Notes under the pieces: model-generated
Told to the model about the DNA's origin: nothing
The model's database searches: none
What the model saw: the letters and a program-made list of their open reading frames with translations, nothing else
Program-made: the position numbers and the translations under genes
Part shown: positions 1 to 10,860 of the stretch, one piece after another
How positions within the stretch are numbered: the first letter of the stretch is position 1
How the letters are laid out: the number at the start of each line of letters is the position of its first letter
Assembly (NCBI GenBank): GCA_963691705.1
Contig: OY829537.1
Coordinates: 37,141,514-37,205,513, forward strand
Direction of reading: 5' to 3'
Length of the DNA: 64,000 bases
Origin: Viola odorata
Taxonomy: Eukaryota > Streptophyta > Magnoliopsida > Malpighiales > Violaceae

Positions 1-112
1 TTAATCAAAAATCGAACACTGTATTAAAAAGATGAAGAAAAAAAACACAAAACCAAAAGCCCCAACCATAGAGAAAAAAATAGACAACACATAAAGAATG
101 GAACAAGAATAC

Positions 113-1432
113 CTGCTGTTTGTATTCACCCTTCTTATTCATTGTGAAAAAGATCTCAAACAAAGGAGCCCCTACCGCAGCTGTAGCCAGCTGGCTGAAA
201 GAGTCAAAGAAGCAAGCATGTTCATAAATAATCAGCTATTACATTGTCCAAGAACAGTATCAAATTAACATATGCTTTCATACTTCAGTGACAGCTTAAT
301 TCAATTATCAGAAATATCTCGTCACTATAATCAAAAGGTTACCAGTCCAATGCAGGCTACCCAACTCACATAGCAGATAAAGATGAGCATTAGCATCACC
401 AACTCACAAGCAGATGAAAATGAAAATTAATTTCCACCACAGACAAGTAAACTTAATTAATTAATTAATTACCGGGGGCTATAACTCCTTGCCACGTATC
501 TTCCATGCTCAGCTGTTATCCTTATAATCAGACCATATGGATCATGAGCATCCTCCGATAACCCAGACCACCAACCCACCTGAATGTGTAAGGATTTTTA
601 TATAAAATATGGGCAAATGAAAATCGTTCAGAGGAACAAGATGAAAGGTTTGGGATAGCTAACCAATCCAGCCCCAGCGTTGTCTCTCAAGAAAGCTGCC
701 TCATGGTAACGCTCCTCCGCCACAGCTTTCTAAAACATAAAAGCAACCACAAAGAATTAATAAATAAATGGTTGATCAGAGACCAAATCAGAATCAAATT
801 AAAGACCGATTACATTGAGATGGGACATGGCCCTCCCAACGACGTCGTTTGCGGCGGCAGCAGCAATTGCAACTTTCAGCCTGGCCGCATCATCGAAATC
901 CCCCCTTCTTACTGCTTGAGCCAACTGCAACTGCACAGCGAGGACAGTTTCGTAATTGTATTTTGTGAAGAACTATATATATATAATTGAGAGGTAGGAG
1001 AAATACCTTGAGAACGGACACGATGCGTTCCTGCTCATCGATATCTTCAAAATGCTTTTTCCACCGATCCCAATCCCACTCTTCCTTCTTCTCAATTGCA
1101 ATCTCTCTGTCAAACGACTCCGTAGCGGTGATGCTGTTGTTCTCGATGCGTTTGGCAGGACTGTTATCGCGGTTGGTATTGAAGTAGGTTTCCAACCGTT
1201 TCATGGAGCTTTTTACGACTTCCTCCCATCGCCAAGAATAACTACTACTGTTGTTGTCGTTTTCGTTTTCGTTGTTGCTGGTATCGGAAGGATTGGTGCT
1301 TCGGCAGCGACAGACAGAGGAGGGAGGAGAGTAGGAGGGGTAGGATGGCCTTTTGGCATGATGGAGGGACCTGGATGAGGTGGAAGAGAGAGAGAGGTTG
1401 TGAGGAGGTGTTGATGGCGAAATGGAAGCCAT
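113..1432 (-). CDS. EX1: EXECUTER1-like plastid protein, 5' half (five exons, runs off left edge)
   Basis: Five exons read on the minus strand: 1432-1007, 930-814, 729-664, 579-473 and 194-113. All junctions are GT/AG and the frame is kept throughout; the next donor is at 112. The ATG at 1432 opens a Ser/Pro-rich, transit-peptide-like N-terminus. It is followed by a [10 protein letters not shown] motif and a UVR-type helical segment ([12 protein letters not shown] in exon 2, [18 protein letters not shown] in exon 3), then [17 protein letters not shown] and a [15 protein letters not shown] segment. This domain order is that of EXECUTER1/2, thylakoid-associated proteins needed for singlet-oxygen signalling from chloroplast to nucleus (family knowledge). 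The aromatic block before the UVR region favours EX1 over EX2. No stop or frameshift is visible in these exons, so the gene may be functional. Roughly the C-terminal two thirds lie outside the window. Confidence 0.85.
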
Positions 1433-1631
1433 GGAGAGAGATAAAATGAGTGAAAGGGAAGAAGAGGTGAGCGTCGAGAGAAAAAACAGTCAGGCACTGG
1501 TTGATGTTTTAAAAAAGGCTGGATGTAACTTAAGTAGTAGTGGACCTAGTGGTGGTGTATGTTTAGTTTAAGATAAAATTATAGTTTAATGAGTAATAAT
1601 AATGTCTTTTTACTTTGGCCTTTATTTTTAC

Positions 1632-3088
1632 CCATGTTATCCGAACCGGACCGGACCGGCCGGTCCGTCCGGTTCAACCGGTCATTTTCAGCTTTTCAGT
1701 CCGATTCACCTTTCTGACCGGATGCGCCTCTAATCCGGGTCGGACCGGTCAGTTCGTTCGGTTTTTTGTGAACCGGAGAATCGGCCCGTTTGTTGCCAAA
1801 CTGTCCGGTTTGGCCACTTACCTGTCACGGCGTCGTTTTGGAACGAACGACGTCGTTTTGCTTCTTCACTTAATCTCTTCTCTTTCGCATGATTTTTTTT
1901 TCTTTTCCTTGTGTTTCAGTTTCTCTTTTCTCAATCACAGCAGCAGAGCAGCCAACCAAAAACCCAAACCCAAACCCAAACTCAAATCCAAGCAAAAGTG
2001 GATGGTTTCAGGCAATCAACAATCCCTCCAACACTGACATAGAGAGGATACAAGCTTGCTGCAGTCGATAACACATTCTCCGATCTGGATCTGGATGGTT
2101 TCGCTGGAATGACAAGCGCAGGCATAGGAAGCTGCTGGTCCGACTCCGATCCCGATTCCTCATGGACTGACCTTATAACTAATGCGGGGAAGCGTCGTCT
2201 AAATTTTAAATTTGGTACTGGAGAAGAAATATTTGAGAGTGGTTTTGGGTTGGGGACGGTGAAATTGATGAATTGGGATATTGGTGGTGGAGGAGATGAT
2301 TTCAAGAAGCTACTGGATATTGGTGGCTCATTTTTTTTCTAGTTTGAGCACAGGGATAGAGATTAGGGTTTACAAAACTGAGATCTGGGTTGTGTTAAGA
2401 AAAAACTTGAAGTAGAAATGAAAAAGGCAGAAACCTGTAAATCTCTGCCTTTAGATTGGTGTCTTGAAAAGTGGACTTGAGGAGAGAGAAAGTGGGAAGG
2501 AGTAGATGAGACGAAAAAGTTAGAGGTTTAATAACGGGGTTTGCATAAAAGGAGGAGAAAGAAGATTCAAATGTTTGAAATTCAATTTTTATCTAAGGAA
2601 GTGGCCACGTGGGTGCTTTTGTTCTTAAATCTACCTTAATTAATCTCTATTATTATTTTTTTGAAAATTCCTTAATCTCTATTCTAAATGCTCATCTAAT
2701 TATTTACTAATTATTTTTATTTTTATTTGTTTTGTCGTTATATATCTCATTTTATTTAAATATTGGATTGTTTCTTTATTTCTTAATTTGGATATTTAAG
2801 AGCGTTTGAACTTTAAATATTATTTCATTTGAATATTGGATAGTTTCTTTATTTTCAATTTTTGATCTACTTGATATTTTATTTTGATATATTATAAAAT
2901 GCTACAGTAAAAAAACCAGCCGGTTCAATCCGGTTTAATCCGATTTAATAGTCTAAGATTTACCGGTTTAATGTGTGAACGGTTCCGGACGGACCAGCAA
3001 CTACAATCCGGTCGAACCCGGTTCAACCCGGTTGAACCACCAAATTTTCATTTCCGATTCGCTGTCCGGTCCGGTTCTGATAACTATG
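1632..3088. mobile_element. Non-autonomous hAT-type element carrying a gene fragment (Pack-hAT-like)
   Basis: The element is flanked by an exact 8-bp direct repeat ATTTTTAC (1624-1631 and 3089-3096). Its ends are imperfect inverted repeats: the left end starts CCATGTTATCCGAACCGG and the reverse complement of the right end starts CATAGTTATCAGAACCGG. Both subterminal zones (1640-1800 and 2915-3075) are packed with CCGG/AACCGG motifs, a layout common in plant hAT elements. No transposase is present. The middle holds the 5' end of a transporter gene (1982-2312) with its apparent 5' flank. The 8-bp duplication supports hAT; the captured-gene reading is inference. The left end lies 200 bp upstream of the EX1-like start codon. 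Confidence 0.75.
1982..2312 (-). pseudogene. 5' exon fragment of a plastid BASS-family (bile acid:Na+ symporter-like) transporter
   Basis: The minus frame from 2305 reads a Ser/Pro-rich, basic N-terminus typical of a plastid transit peptide. It ends in LYPLYVSVGGIVDCLKPSTF, which resembles the start of the membrane domain of BASS-type plastid metabolite carriers (BASS6-like from memory). The only nearby ATG (2313) is out of frame and meets a stop after nine codons; the homologous frame has no ATG. At the 3' end the frame stops just after STFAWI with no convincing splice donor, and no further transporter exons follow. The fragment sits inside the hAT-type element at 1632-3088, so it is best read as a captured, non-functional exon. 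Family assignment rests on one short block and is moderate. Confidence 0.5.
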
Positions 3089-3129
3089 ATTTTTACTAAC
3101 TTTTAGTAATAAAGCAGAAGTAAATGTTA

Positions 3130-5312
3130 CTTCCTTTGCTCTTTAATTCTGTAGGTTTGAATCCAAATCACATCAATTTAGGTAATTTTATTTCTACTGT
3201 TTGAACCCAAGTTTTTATTTTATTTCTATATTATAGGCCGCTATATTATAGACCGCACCACACAACAAAATCAGAGCCAACTTTTAGGTTTAAAATTCAA
3301 ATCCAGACGCAGTTATTCTCTCTTTCTCTCCTTTCCTTTTTGTCATCTTCAACAACTTCTCTCTTCTAAATCTTTGTTTCAAACTTTTCATCCAATTCAA
3401 CCCTAACCTGTTCAAATTTTTGGCAAAATCTAAGAATGAAATTTTGGCAAAAAACCAAATTTAAATCATTTCCCCCTTTCCCCTGTTACCTGAAATTGTT
3501 TGAAATTATGTATGGGTTTAAAAGCTTCACATCTCCATCTTCTTTCATATTCCACCGAAATCTCTTCTCCTCAAACTCTTACCATTGGGTATGAAATAGC
3601 TTCTTCACTAGCTGACCTCAATAAATTCCCGGTCACTCCTTTCTTTCATCTGTCAGACCTACCTAACAGTATTGAAATCCCTGAATCTTCTCCTCCAATC
3701 AACTGGCTTGGCTTTAAAGATTTATCATTGAATTGTTCAAGTATTCTAGAAACCTAAAATCACACACTTGTCTGCGATGAAGAGGTTCAACAACCCATCG
3801 AGATTTCAGAATTAAACCAGGCACCACAAGGATTGCAATTGGGATCTTAAGGTAGTTCATTTCATCTCAAGTTGTGAACTTTATTTTCCAAACACCATTC
3901 TGCCATTCGATTGACCATGTTTATGTTTTAATTGGTTAGGTCGCAGGAAAGAACTAACCACAGATGAACAACTGGTTGTATATGAAATGCTCCTAGAAAA
4001 AAGTTAGGATGTGAAGTTGAACAAACGAGCAACCATGGGGGTAGCTGTCTTATTTGGAGTGGGAATGCGAACAATACAAAGGATATGGAAACGTACAAGG
4101 CAGTTAGGTAACCACAATCATGCTAATGGTAGAGTGAAAAATTGTGGTCGAAAAAGGGTTGACTTTGATTTGGATAGGATTCAAGATATTCCTTTGAAGC
4201 AGAGGACAACCTTGAAATTTCTTACTTTTGCCTTTGGTGTATCGAAGACATATTTATTTATGAAATTGGAAGAGGGAGTCATCAGGCGCCACATGAATGC
4301 CATTCACCCCTCATTGACACGGGAAAATCTCACATCTAGAATCAATCATTGTCTCTCAAGTTTTGACCCAACAACCATATCACTTGATCCAACATTCAAT
4401 TAGATGGATAACATTGTTCATATTGATGAGAAGAGGTTCTATTTGACCAAGATATTATCTCCTGCGTGATGAGATTGATCCAGTAAGAACCATTAAAAAT
4501 TCTCATTTCATTCCTAAGGTAATATTCTTAGCTGTTATTGCGAGGCCAAGGTATGACTCCAATAGCTTTTGTACTTTTGATGGAAAGATTGGGGTTTTTC
4601 CTGTAGTTCATAATGTTGCTACTGTTAGATCGAGTCAGAATAGGCCTCGTGGTACACTTAAGGTTAAACTCATCGCTAACATAACTAGAAATATTATTAG
4701 GGAGTTTATGATTGGCAAAGTATCACCTGTCATAGCGAACAAGTGGCCTAGGGAGAGTATTAGCGATCAAATTTTTATCCAACAAGACAATGCTAAGATC
4801 CATATTCACATTGATGATGTTGAATTCTTTAAAGAAGTTTAGGAAAATGGATTGAAAGTGTCTCTAGTTTGTCAGCCTCCTAACTCTCATGATTTAAACG
4901 TGTTGGACCTTGGATTCTTTAGAGCAATTCAACCACTACAAAGTAAAGATTGTGCAAAGTCAATTTTTGAATTGGTTGCGGTAGTTGAGGAGGCATACCA
5001 AGAATTTTCAGTCAAGAAAAGCAACCACATCTTTTTAACATTGCAGTCATGTATGATTGAAATATTGAAATGTTATGGATCCAACACCTACAAGAGTCCT
5101 CACCTTAAGAAGAATCAACTTGAGAGACAAGGGACTATACCATCAAGATTGCAATGTTGTCCAAAGATTTATGCTAATGCATTAGCTCATGTCTCTCCAT
5201 AAACTCTTAGGTGATTGTCCTCATTGTGTTAAGCAATGCTTTGGTTTACTCTGTCAAATAGTGTATTTCTTGGTTATTTTGCAGGAATTCGTTTTAATTT
5301 TTTTGTGGCCAG
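3130..5312 (+). mobile_element. Mariner-like DNA transposon, decayed and right-truncated
   Basis: A plant mariner transposase pseudogene (3951-5202) is preceded by about 800 bp of leader. A probable left end begins after a TA at 3128-3129 with CTTCCTTTGCTCTTTAATTC, which resembles the Stowaway/mariner-type terminus at 28483-28512. No matching right inverted repeat is visible because an LTR begins at 5313. The left boundary is approximate. Confidence 0.6.
3951..5202 (+). pseudogene. Mariner transposase (plant DD39D type), with stops and a deletion
   Basis: After a likely 3' splice site near 3950 the frame starts RRKELTTDEQLVVYEMLL and runs into a helix-turn-helix (MRTIQRIWKRTRQ), the DNA-binding start of plant mariner transposases. 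All three catalytic acidic positions are recognisable: HIDEKRFYL (about 4423), IFIQQDNAKIH (about 4770) and LNVLDLGFF (about 4896). Counting from the Asp of QQD to the Asp of LDLGFF gives 39 intervening positions, the DD39D spacing. It is dead: in-frame stops lie near 4005, at 4401-4403 and near 4840, and a deletion follows the first catalytic motif near 4465. In life it would cut and paste elements with TA target sites. A possible 5' exon at 3500-3757 is unconvincing. Confidence 0.85.
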
Positions 5313-6569
5313 TGATGGGTTGTCGAAGCCGTAAAAAATAATTACAACTTATCACTAGCTACAAAAAAGATTGAAGATAATGGTAAGAGGTTCAATCCAC
5401 AAAGAATGGTGGAGACGTAAACTAGACAAAGACCAGATATAAAATAAAATAATAAAATAAACAAAATGGGTATTTGGATTTGAGAGTTAAAACTAATCAA
5501 AATAATTACAGAATAAAGAAGAAACAAATAAGAAAAAGTTTTCTAGCAAAGACGAATATCCATAAGTAGGAGACCTCGTAGTCTCTATAGCGCATCTACA
5601 AATTAGGAATTGAATATTATTGAGTCTATGATCAGAGTATTATAAGAGAAGCAACTCCTAGGTACGCTTATGGAGAGGCCTTGACAGTCCGTCATTCCCT
5701 AAGGTACGCTTATAGGGCTGCTGTCCGGACTAACCATGAAGAGGAGGAAAGACGCATTTAGGACGAGACACGCAGTACGCTCGGAGCCTCTACCCTAATT
5801 AGTTATTTATTCTAGTCAGATTGGACTGGCAACCAAGTGACTCTGATCTAGGTGCCTACTCTATCAAGTAACTTCGCATAAGAGCTATAGCTACAAGAAC
5901 GACGGTAAACAACAAGGATAATACATAGATTGATCAGACCATAAATCAAGCACATACAATATTGACATTTAAATAATAAATAAATACAACCATAAAAATA
6001 TATTGAGGACAATCTGATCTCACGATCGAATGAATCAAAAACTTTCAATTATTTTTACTAGGAAAACAAGATTAGTTCCACAAAGAAGTCATAAATGAAA
6101 TATTAAATATAAATATAAAATAAGAAGGAGAGGAGAAGAGGAGAGGAGAGCTGAAGTTGCAGAAGAAGAAGTAAAAATAACGCTAAGTGGAACCTCCCTT
6201 TAAAACCCTAAAAGTCTAAGTATATATATAGTAAAATCTAGAAGTCCTACTTCTAATTGAACTAGGTATGTAATTAATGCTCCTTGATGAGCTAGACACG
6301 TGAGAGAAGAAATCTCAGCTCCATCGAACTTTCCATAACTGGATTGGACTTCCATTCTTGGCTCGGACTTCCCAGCGGTGGCAAATGTGAGCGTCGAGGG
6401 CAAGACACTGACTTTCTTATCAAAATTCAGAAAATAACATGCAATTCCACAAAACTCTTTCTAATGTCCATATCTACAAATAGGAAGGAAATAGACACTA
6501 ATCAGTAGCATCTAGGTCTAAAATGGATAGAAAAGAGGTGGCAAACTATATATAAAATACATGTTATCA
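5313..6569 (-). mobile_element. LTR (1257 bp) of a minus-oriented gypsy-type element, inserted in the mariner
   Basis: The plus strand begins TGATGGGTTGTCGAAGCC and ends ACATGTTATCA, so the unit has TG...CA ends. Directly to the right is AATACCCCCACACTACCC, the complement of a polypurine tract, which marks this as the 3' LTR of a minus-strand element. The segment TGGTAAGAGGTTCAATCCA near 5380 is shared in diverged form with the LTRs at 7961, 48314 and 53309, so these belong to one broad family. Flanking 5-bp sequences (GCCAG on the left, AATAC on the right) do not match, as expected if the rest of the element is truncated. Confidence 0.65.
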
Positions 6570-7790
6570 AATACCCCCACACTACCCTAATGCTCGCCCT
6601 CGAGCATTGTACTAAGTTCAAAACGAAAATAACTTCCTATCAAAAACATATTCAATCAATCTAAGCATTAGGAAAACCTGTCATTCATTCACATTATACA
6701 AACAAAATCGATACATGCCTAGAAGAGCATCTGCATCATGCCCAAGTGATAACGATCTCAAAGACAAGACTTTCCCACAACTTGCAAGTTGTAAGTAGTC
6801 CTCATAAGATAGGTGTATGCATTCACACTTAGAAACAAGGATAGGTGTTTACACTCGTAAAAATGCAACAAACATAGCACAAGGGTAAGATTTGCAATGT
6901 CAATCCGAGTAAAAGTACACATGCATGGGCATTCTAATAATTAAGAGGACTTTGCAGGAAAAGGGTACGGTAGCATAAAAGAAAAGGGGAGAAAAAAGAA
7001 GGAGAAGAAGAAGGAAGAGTAGAAGAAGAAAGAAAAGAGGAAGAAGAGAAGTCAACGCAATAAGAAAGAATCCTTAGCACAAAGAAGGAGGATTTGGCAA
7101 GTAGTACTCAACAACCGCTTGCAGCGAGGGCAAGGCGCTCAAGTTCCTCAGTCATTGCTGGAGAGGCTTCTTTTCAAGATCATCATTGTCGTAGCTGGCT
7201 CTTCTCTATACTTGCATCTGCTTTTCTTTATTGTGTTCTTTGAACACTTTTATTCTTTTTTCTTCTTCTTTTTTGTGGATCAAAAATACAAGAAAAAGGA
7301 GTCTCAAATGGCTTATATGATAGGGAAATAAGAATACAGAATGAGGTACAAAGGTTAATGTTGAGGGCAAGTTGATGAGAGGTGTCAAATAATACAAAAG
7401 AAAGAGCAAAGTCCAATGTCATCTTACTGCTATCCCATGTCTAATGGTGCATGTACCCTGGATATTATGCAAATCTAACTAGTATTAGTCATACATCTGC
7501 ACATATGAAAGAAATGCGGCATGGAGACTCAACGTGCTCACAGGGTCATACATATGATTACTTACGTCTAGGGCATGTTGTGGATATAAGAGCAAGCAGG
7601 CAAGATTATGTATGTCATATAATTACAATGAATGCTTAAATTATCCATGATACAGTAAAGTGATGAACATGCTCAATCTAGGAAAGGTTTGAAAACATGA
7701 GGGTAGTGCGGATTTTCATCAAGGTGGCAAATATTTACAAACCGTAGTTCAAAAGAAAAATTCTAAAAGAAAATAATTGCCCAAAAACAC
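6570..7790 (-). repeat. Retroelement 3' untranslated fragment and repeat shared with the Tat-like element interior
   Basis: 6570-6748 continues from the polypurine tract of the LTR to the left and has no gene. From 6749 the sequence (TAACGATCTCAAAGACAAG...) recurs at 13371-13926 and, more diverged, at 19250-19460. The block near 7405-7480 recurs at 20140-20215. This stretch therefore derives partly from the untranslated interior of a Tat-like element. A purine-rich GAAGAAGAAG run lies at 6985-7060. No supported coding region. Confidence 0.6.
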
Positions 7791-7960
7791 ACAAAACACA
7801 AATAAACACATAAGATAAAGATGGAATCTTGCACAACTCTGCACCCTTGCCTCACACATAACCAACCAGGTTGTAGGAGTTTGTTTTATAGTAGGCTAGG
7901 GACTCAACAACAGATTCTCTATAAAAAAGGGCCATCTCATATCTCTCAACAAACCATAAC

Positions 7961-9394
7961 CGATGGGTGTCGAATTCGTCAAAAATAAATAGAAGTTACA
8001 ATTTGCCACTAAGAACAAATGAATTATAAATAACGGTAAGAGGTTCGATCCATAGGGAGCTATGGTATGACTTTTGTGAGAACTTGTAATGATTGAAATA
8101 ACACTTAGGTGAAATTGAGGGTTTTATATTAAGACTAAAATGAGAAAGTAAATAAAACAAGTAACTATCTTGGCCAGGAATGATATTCTTGGTCAAGACG
8201 ACAGATTTAGAAATGAGAATCAAATAGAAGAGAGATTCATAGTAGAGGCTGACAACTATGAGACATGAGATACAATCATCAGCGCAGGAGTATTCATCTT
8301 CAATCTACAGAGTTGCTATAAGATCAAGGTACGCTTATGACCCCTGCTTCCCTCCTGTATCAACACCACCTCAGGTATGCTTAGTGATGATGCTTAACCA
8401 ACTAGCACCTTGCTGGTTAAAGGGTTTACTGAGTTAGCTGATAAACGATTAGGGGAAGACAACTCCAGACTAGTATCCTCAAGCGTCAATCGGGACTGGG
8501 TCTGATTAACCTTTCCCTCAACCATTTCGCGGACGTTTCGCTAGCGCGTAGGTGTCTACTTAGATCCACTTGGTCAATAATCCATGGCCAGGAGGAATGA
8601 GTGTTGTGTGATCTATCCAATCCTAGATTGATCAGGCCTAATGTAAAAAATAAAACACGTTAGTAATACTCACAAGATCGATTAAATGCAGATTTAAAGA
8701 TTAATAGGTTCGATTAGGTCTCATGGTTTAGATGCCTCTACTAAGAAGGGTGTACTTAGCTACTCGTACTCATAATTGAAAGCAAAATAACAATTTATTG
8801 AGAAAATCCAAAAATCCTTTGTTGCCAAAGGAGTAAAATGTATAATGAAAATGATGATAGAAAACCAAAGAGGAGATTCAAAACCAACAGTCAGCGGACC
8901 CCCTTCTCAAAACACTAAGGAGAGTATAAATACTTCTTAGAAAATAGCTAAGGGCGGAATTAAAGGAAATAAAATCCTAATCAAATTTAAATTGTATTTG
9001 AATTGCTCTCATCCTCACGGTTATCGAATCAAAACAGCGGGGGCGCATCTCCAATTCGTCCATGATTGACGCTTCCAATCGTTAGGGCATGAAAATCATC
9101 TGCCAGCACTTTTGATCCACTATCTGCTCCGTAGATTTCTCGAGGTGATGGATTGGTGAATCGAGTCTGTCATGGCCAAGAAAGATGACTTCACCGTCTT
9201 GGTTCAGAAAGATAACCAAGAATCCGATTGCTCTAAATATGCCCAGGACCATGCCTAATTCTCCACCTTCTACTCCTTTCCTCTCCAAAGTTGTTTCCTA
9301 CAATAATTGAATGATTCACACCAAAATCAATATCATACCATTCTAAATTGGAAGAGAATAGGTGGTAAAAACCACTACAATTAAAGCTCAATCA
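7961..9394 (-). mobile_element. Solo LTR with 5-bp target duplication ATAAC
   Basis: The unit reads CGATGGGTGTCGAATTCG at the left and AAAGCTCAATCA at the right; the first base looks mutated from the usual TG start. ATAAC flanks both sides (7956-7960 and 9395-9399). The duplicated block near 26776 reads AACCATAACATCTATTC with a single ATAAC, which is the empty site. It shares the GGTAAGAGGTTCGATCCA block with the LTRs at 5313 and 48314. No internal region remains, so LTR-LTR recombination is the likely origin. Confidence 0.85.
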
Positions 9395-9477
9395 ATAACA
9401 TCTATTCTTTCCTTGTTTCTCCTATTTCCTTTATTTATGGCCATATTTGTCGTGCCTTTATTTGATCCGGGAGAATA

Positions 9478-9771
9478 ATGGATCCTTATGAGGTTACAAC
9501 CATCCTCAACATTGCAGGAGTTGTTGGGGGAACTCTCCACCAAGACGTGACTAATTATAAGCATAAGTTACTCCAAACAGAGTAGAACATTGAAAGCATA
9601 AAGGGATTGGCTCGTAGGCTCAAGCAGAGAAGGAATGAAGCAGCTGCAGATGAGGATATTCCTGATGTAGATGAGTTGATCCTGACCATCAACAACACCC
9701 TAATCCCATTGGGAAAAATGATTCCTTAGTTGGATAATAAAAGGGACTGTCTAAATGTGTGCATGTAAAAT
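9478..9771 (+). pseudogene. Unrecognised small protein pseudogene, copy 1
   Basis: The frame from the ATG at 9478 reads MDPYEVTTILNIAGVVGG and then a Lys/Gln-rich stretch. An in-frame TAG falls after LLQTE (near 9583) and another TAG after KMIP (near 9728). The N-terminus is vaguely like the coiled-coil start of plant NLR proteins, but no NB-ARC motif follows, so no function is assigned. The same sequence recurs at 26860-27125 with a lost ATG. The upstream flank is conserved between copies, so the duplicated unit included the promoter region. Confidence 0.45.
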
Positions 9772-10259
9772 GTCAATGTTGTTGTAAGGTCTGGTAATAA
9801 GTTTTCCAACAAGGTTCCTGCCATCCCCAAATGGGACTAGAATGGGATGTTTAACATAATGAGTGTGCTATGCTTTATTTGCTTGTCATAGGTTAGTTTT
9901 TATGTCAATGTTCCTTTGAATAATGTCTGTTAATCACAAGAGTTGCTTCTGTGTAATGGAGACACTGTGTGGATGGAGCAAAGTGACATAGGTGAATAAT
10001 TGACATTATAACTTGCTTGCAGCTAAATGGACAAAATACAATAAAATTTGGGCTAATATTCATATATTCAGCTACTAGAAATTCAAGCAGGGACAATATT
10101 ATGTCTTTTTGTACTCTTTCCCTTTTTCCATCAAGCGAATTTCGACATCAAAATCCAGAAATAGCAAAATCCATTACACACTCAAGTGAAAACCAAAATA
10201 TATACACCCAAAAATCATTCAAAAGGAAATCTAATGGAAATATGGTACAAGAATATGCA

Positions 10260-10580
10260 ACATGAGGATGAAACTCCTTTCATCACCATCATCGTCAAAC
10301 TGCCACCGGCCAGCAACTGGCAATTTATTGAGATTAAAGTCTCTATCTTCATCAACCGCAGACGTTGGTAATTGATTCAAATCAAAACCTGTCTTTCTTT
10401 ACTACAAGACTGAGAGAGGGATTATAATCAATGGTGGGAAGTTCATTTGGATCACAATCTAAATGGGCCTTTTCATTCCTCTCAGCAAAACCCTTAACTC
10501 TAGAAACAAGTTGCTCCTCATTAATAGTGAGCTCAGAAATCACATCATCTTCAATAACCTTGAGGTGTGAACTCTTTTCT
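10260..10580 (-). pseudogene. Acidic DLN-rich protein pseudogene, copy 1 (3' exon part)
   Basis: The minus strand matches the second exon of the pseudogene at 27600-28143: a VIEDDVISELT segment, then DCDPNELPTIDYNPSLS. A 1-nt deletion near 10393 shifts the frame into a stop at the position where copy 2 reads YDLNQLPT. Homology ends at about 10580, exactly where copy 2 continues into its intron and first exon, so copy 1 has lost the 5' end of this gene. Protein family not recognised. Confidence 0.5.
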
Positions 10581-10860
10581 TGCTTTCTAGGAATTTATTA
10601 AATCTTTTTTTGTAATATCTTTTCTGATAACTTTTAATAAATTCAAAAATAATAAACAAGCCTCACTTGATTCTATTTCTAACATTTCTCCTCCAACAAT
10701 TCCACTTCTTTTGCTTAGGAAAGAAGTAGGAGCGATACTTCCAAAAGAGGTGTCGAGTGGCCTATCAATCCTAGGAGGCATTGGAGGCGTGATTGCTCAA
10801 TAGTGGTGCGTGCAACGACAAGACCTTGGGGTAAGTCTTTCCCACCTTCCCGCTTTGCCC
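10581..10860. other. Unassigned sequence between duplicated block and gypsy fragment
   Basis: A minus-strand open stretch (10781-10587) has no recognisable motif. The junction at about 10580 marks the breakpoint of the duplicated block. Nothing else is seen. Confidence 0.3.

Larger units (their letters stand above)
6749..10580 (+). repeat. Duplicated block, copy 1 (partner 13371-27937)
   Basis: Four separate stretches align in the same order with copy 2: 6749-7280 with 13371-13915; 7790-7960 with 26590-26780; 9395-9860 with 26775-27195; and 9900-10580 with 27245-27932. Copy 1 carries a solo LTR (7961-9394) absent from copy 2. Copy 2 carries the 12.6-kb element absent from copy 1. Sequence between 7290 and 7790 has no counterpart in copy 2, so one copy has also gained or lost DNA there. 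Confidence 0.8.

Noticed and set aside
1052..1378. Plus-strand open frames antisense to EX1 exon 1
   Set aside because: They are shadows of the conserved minus-strand exon and have no motif.
9478..9771. NLR disease-resistance gene start
   Set aside because: Only a vague coiled-coil resemblance; no P-loop, NB-ARC or LRR follows and both copies have stops.
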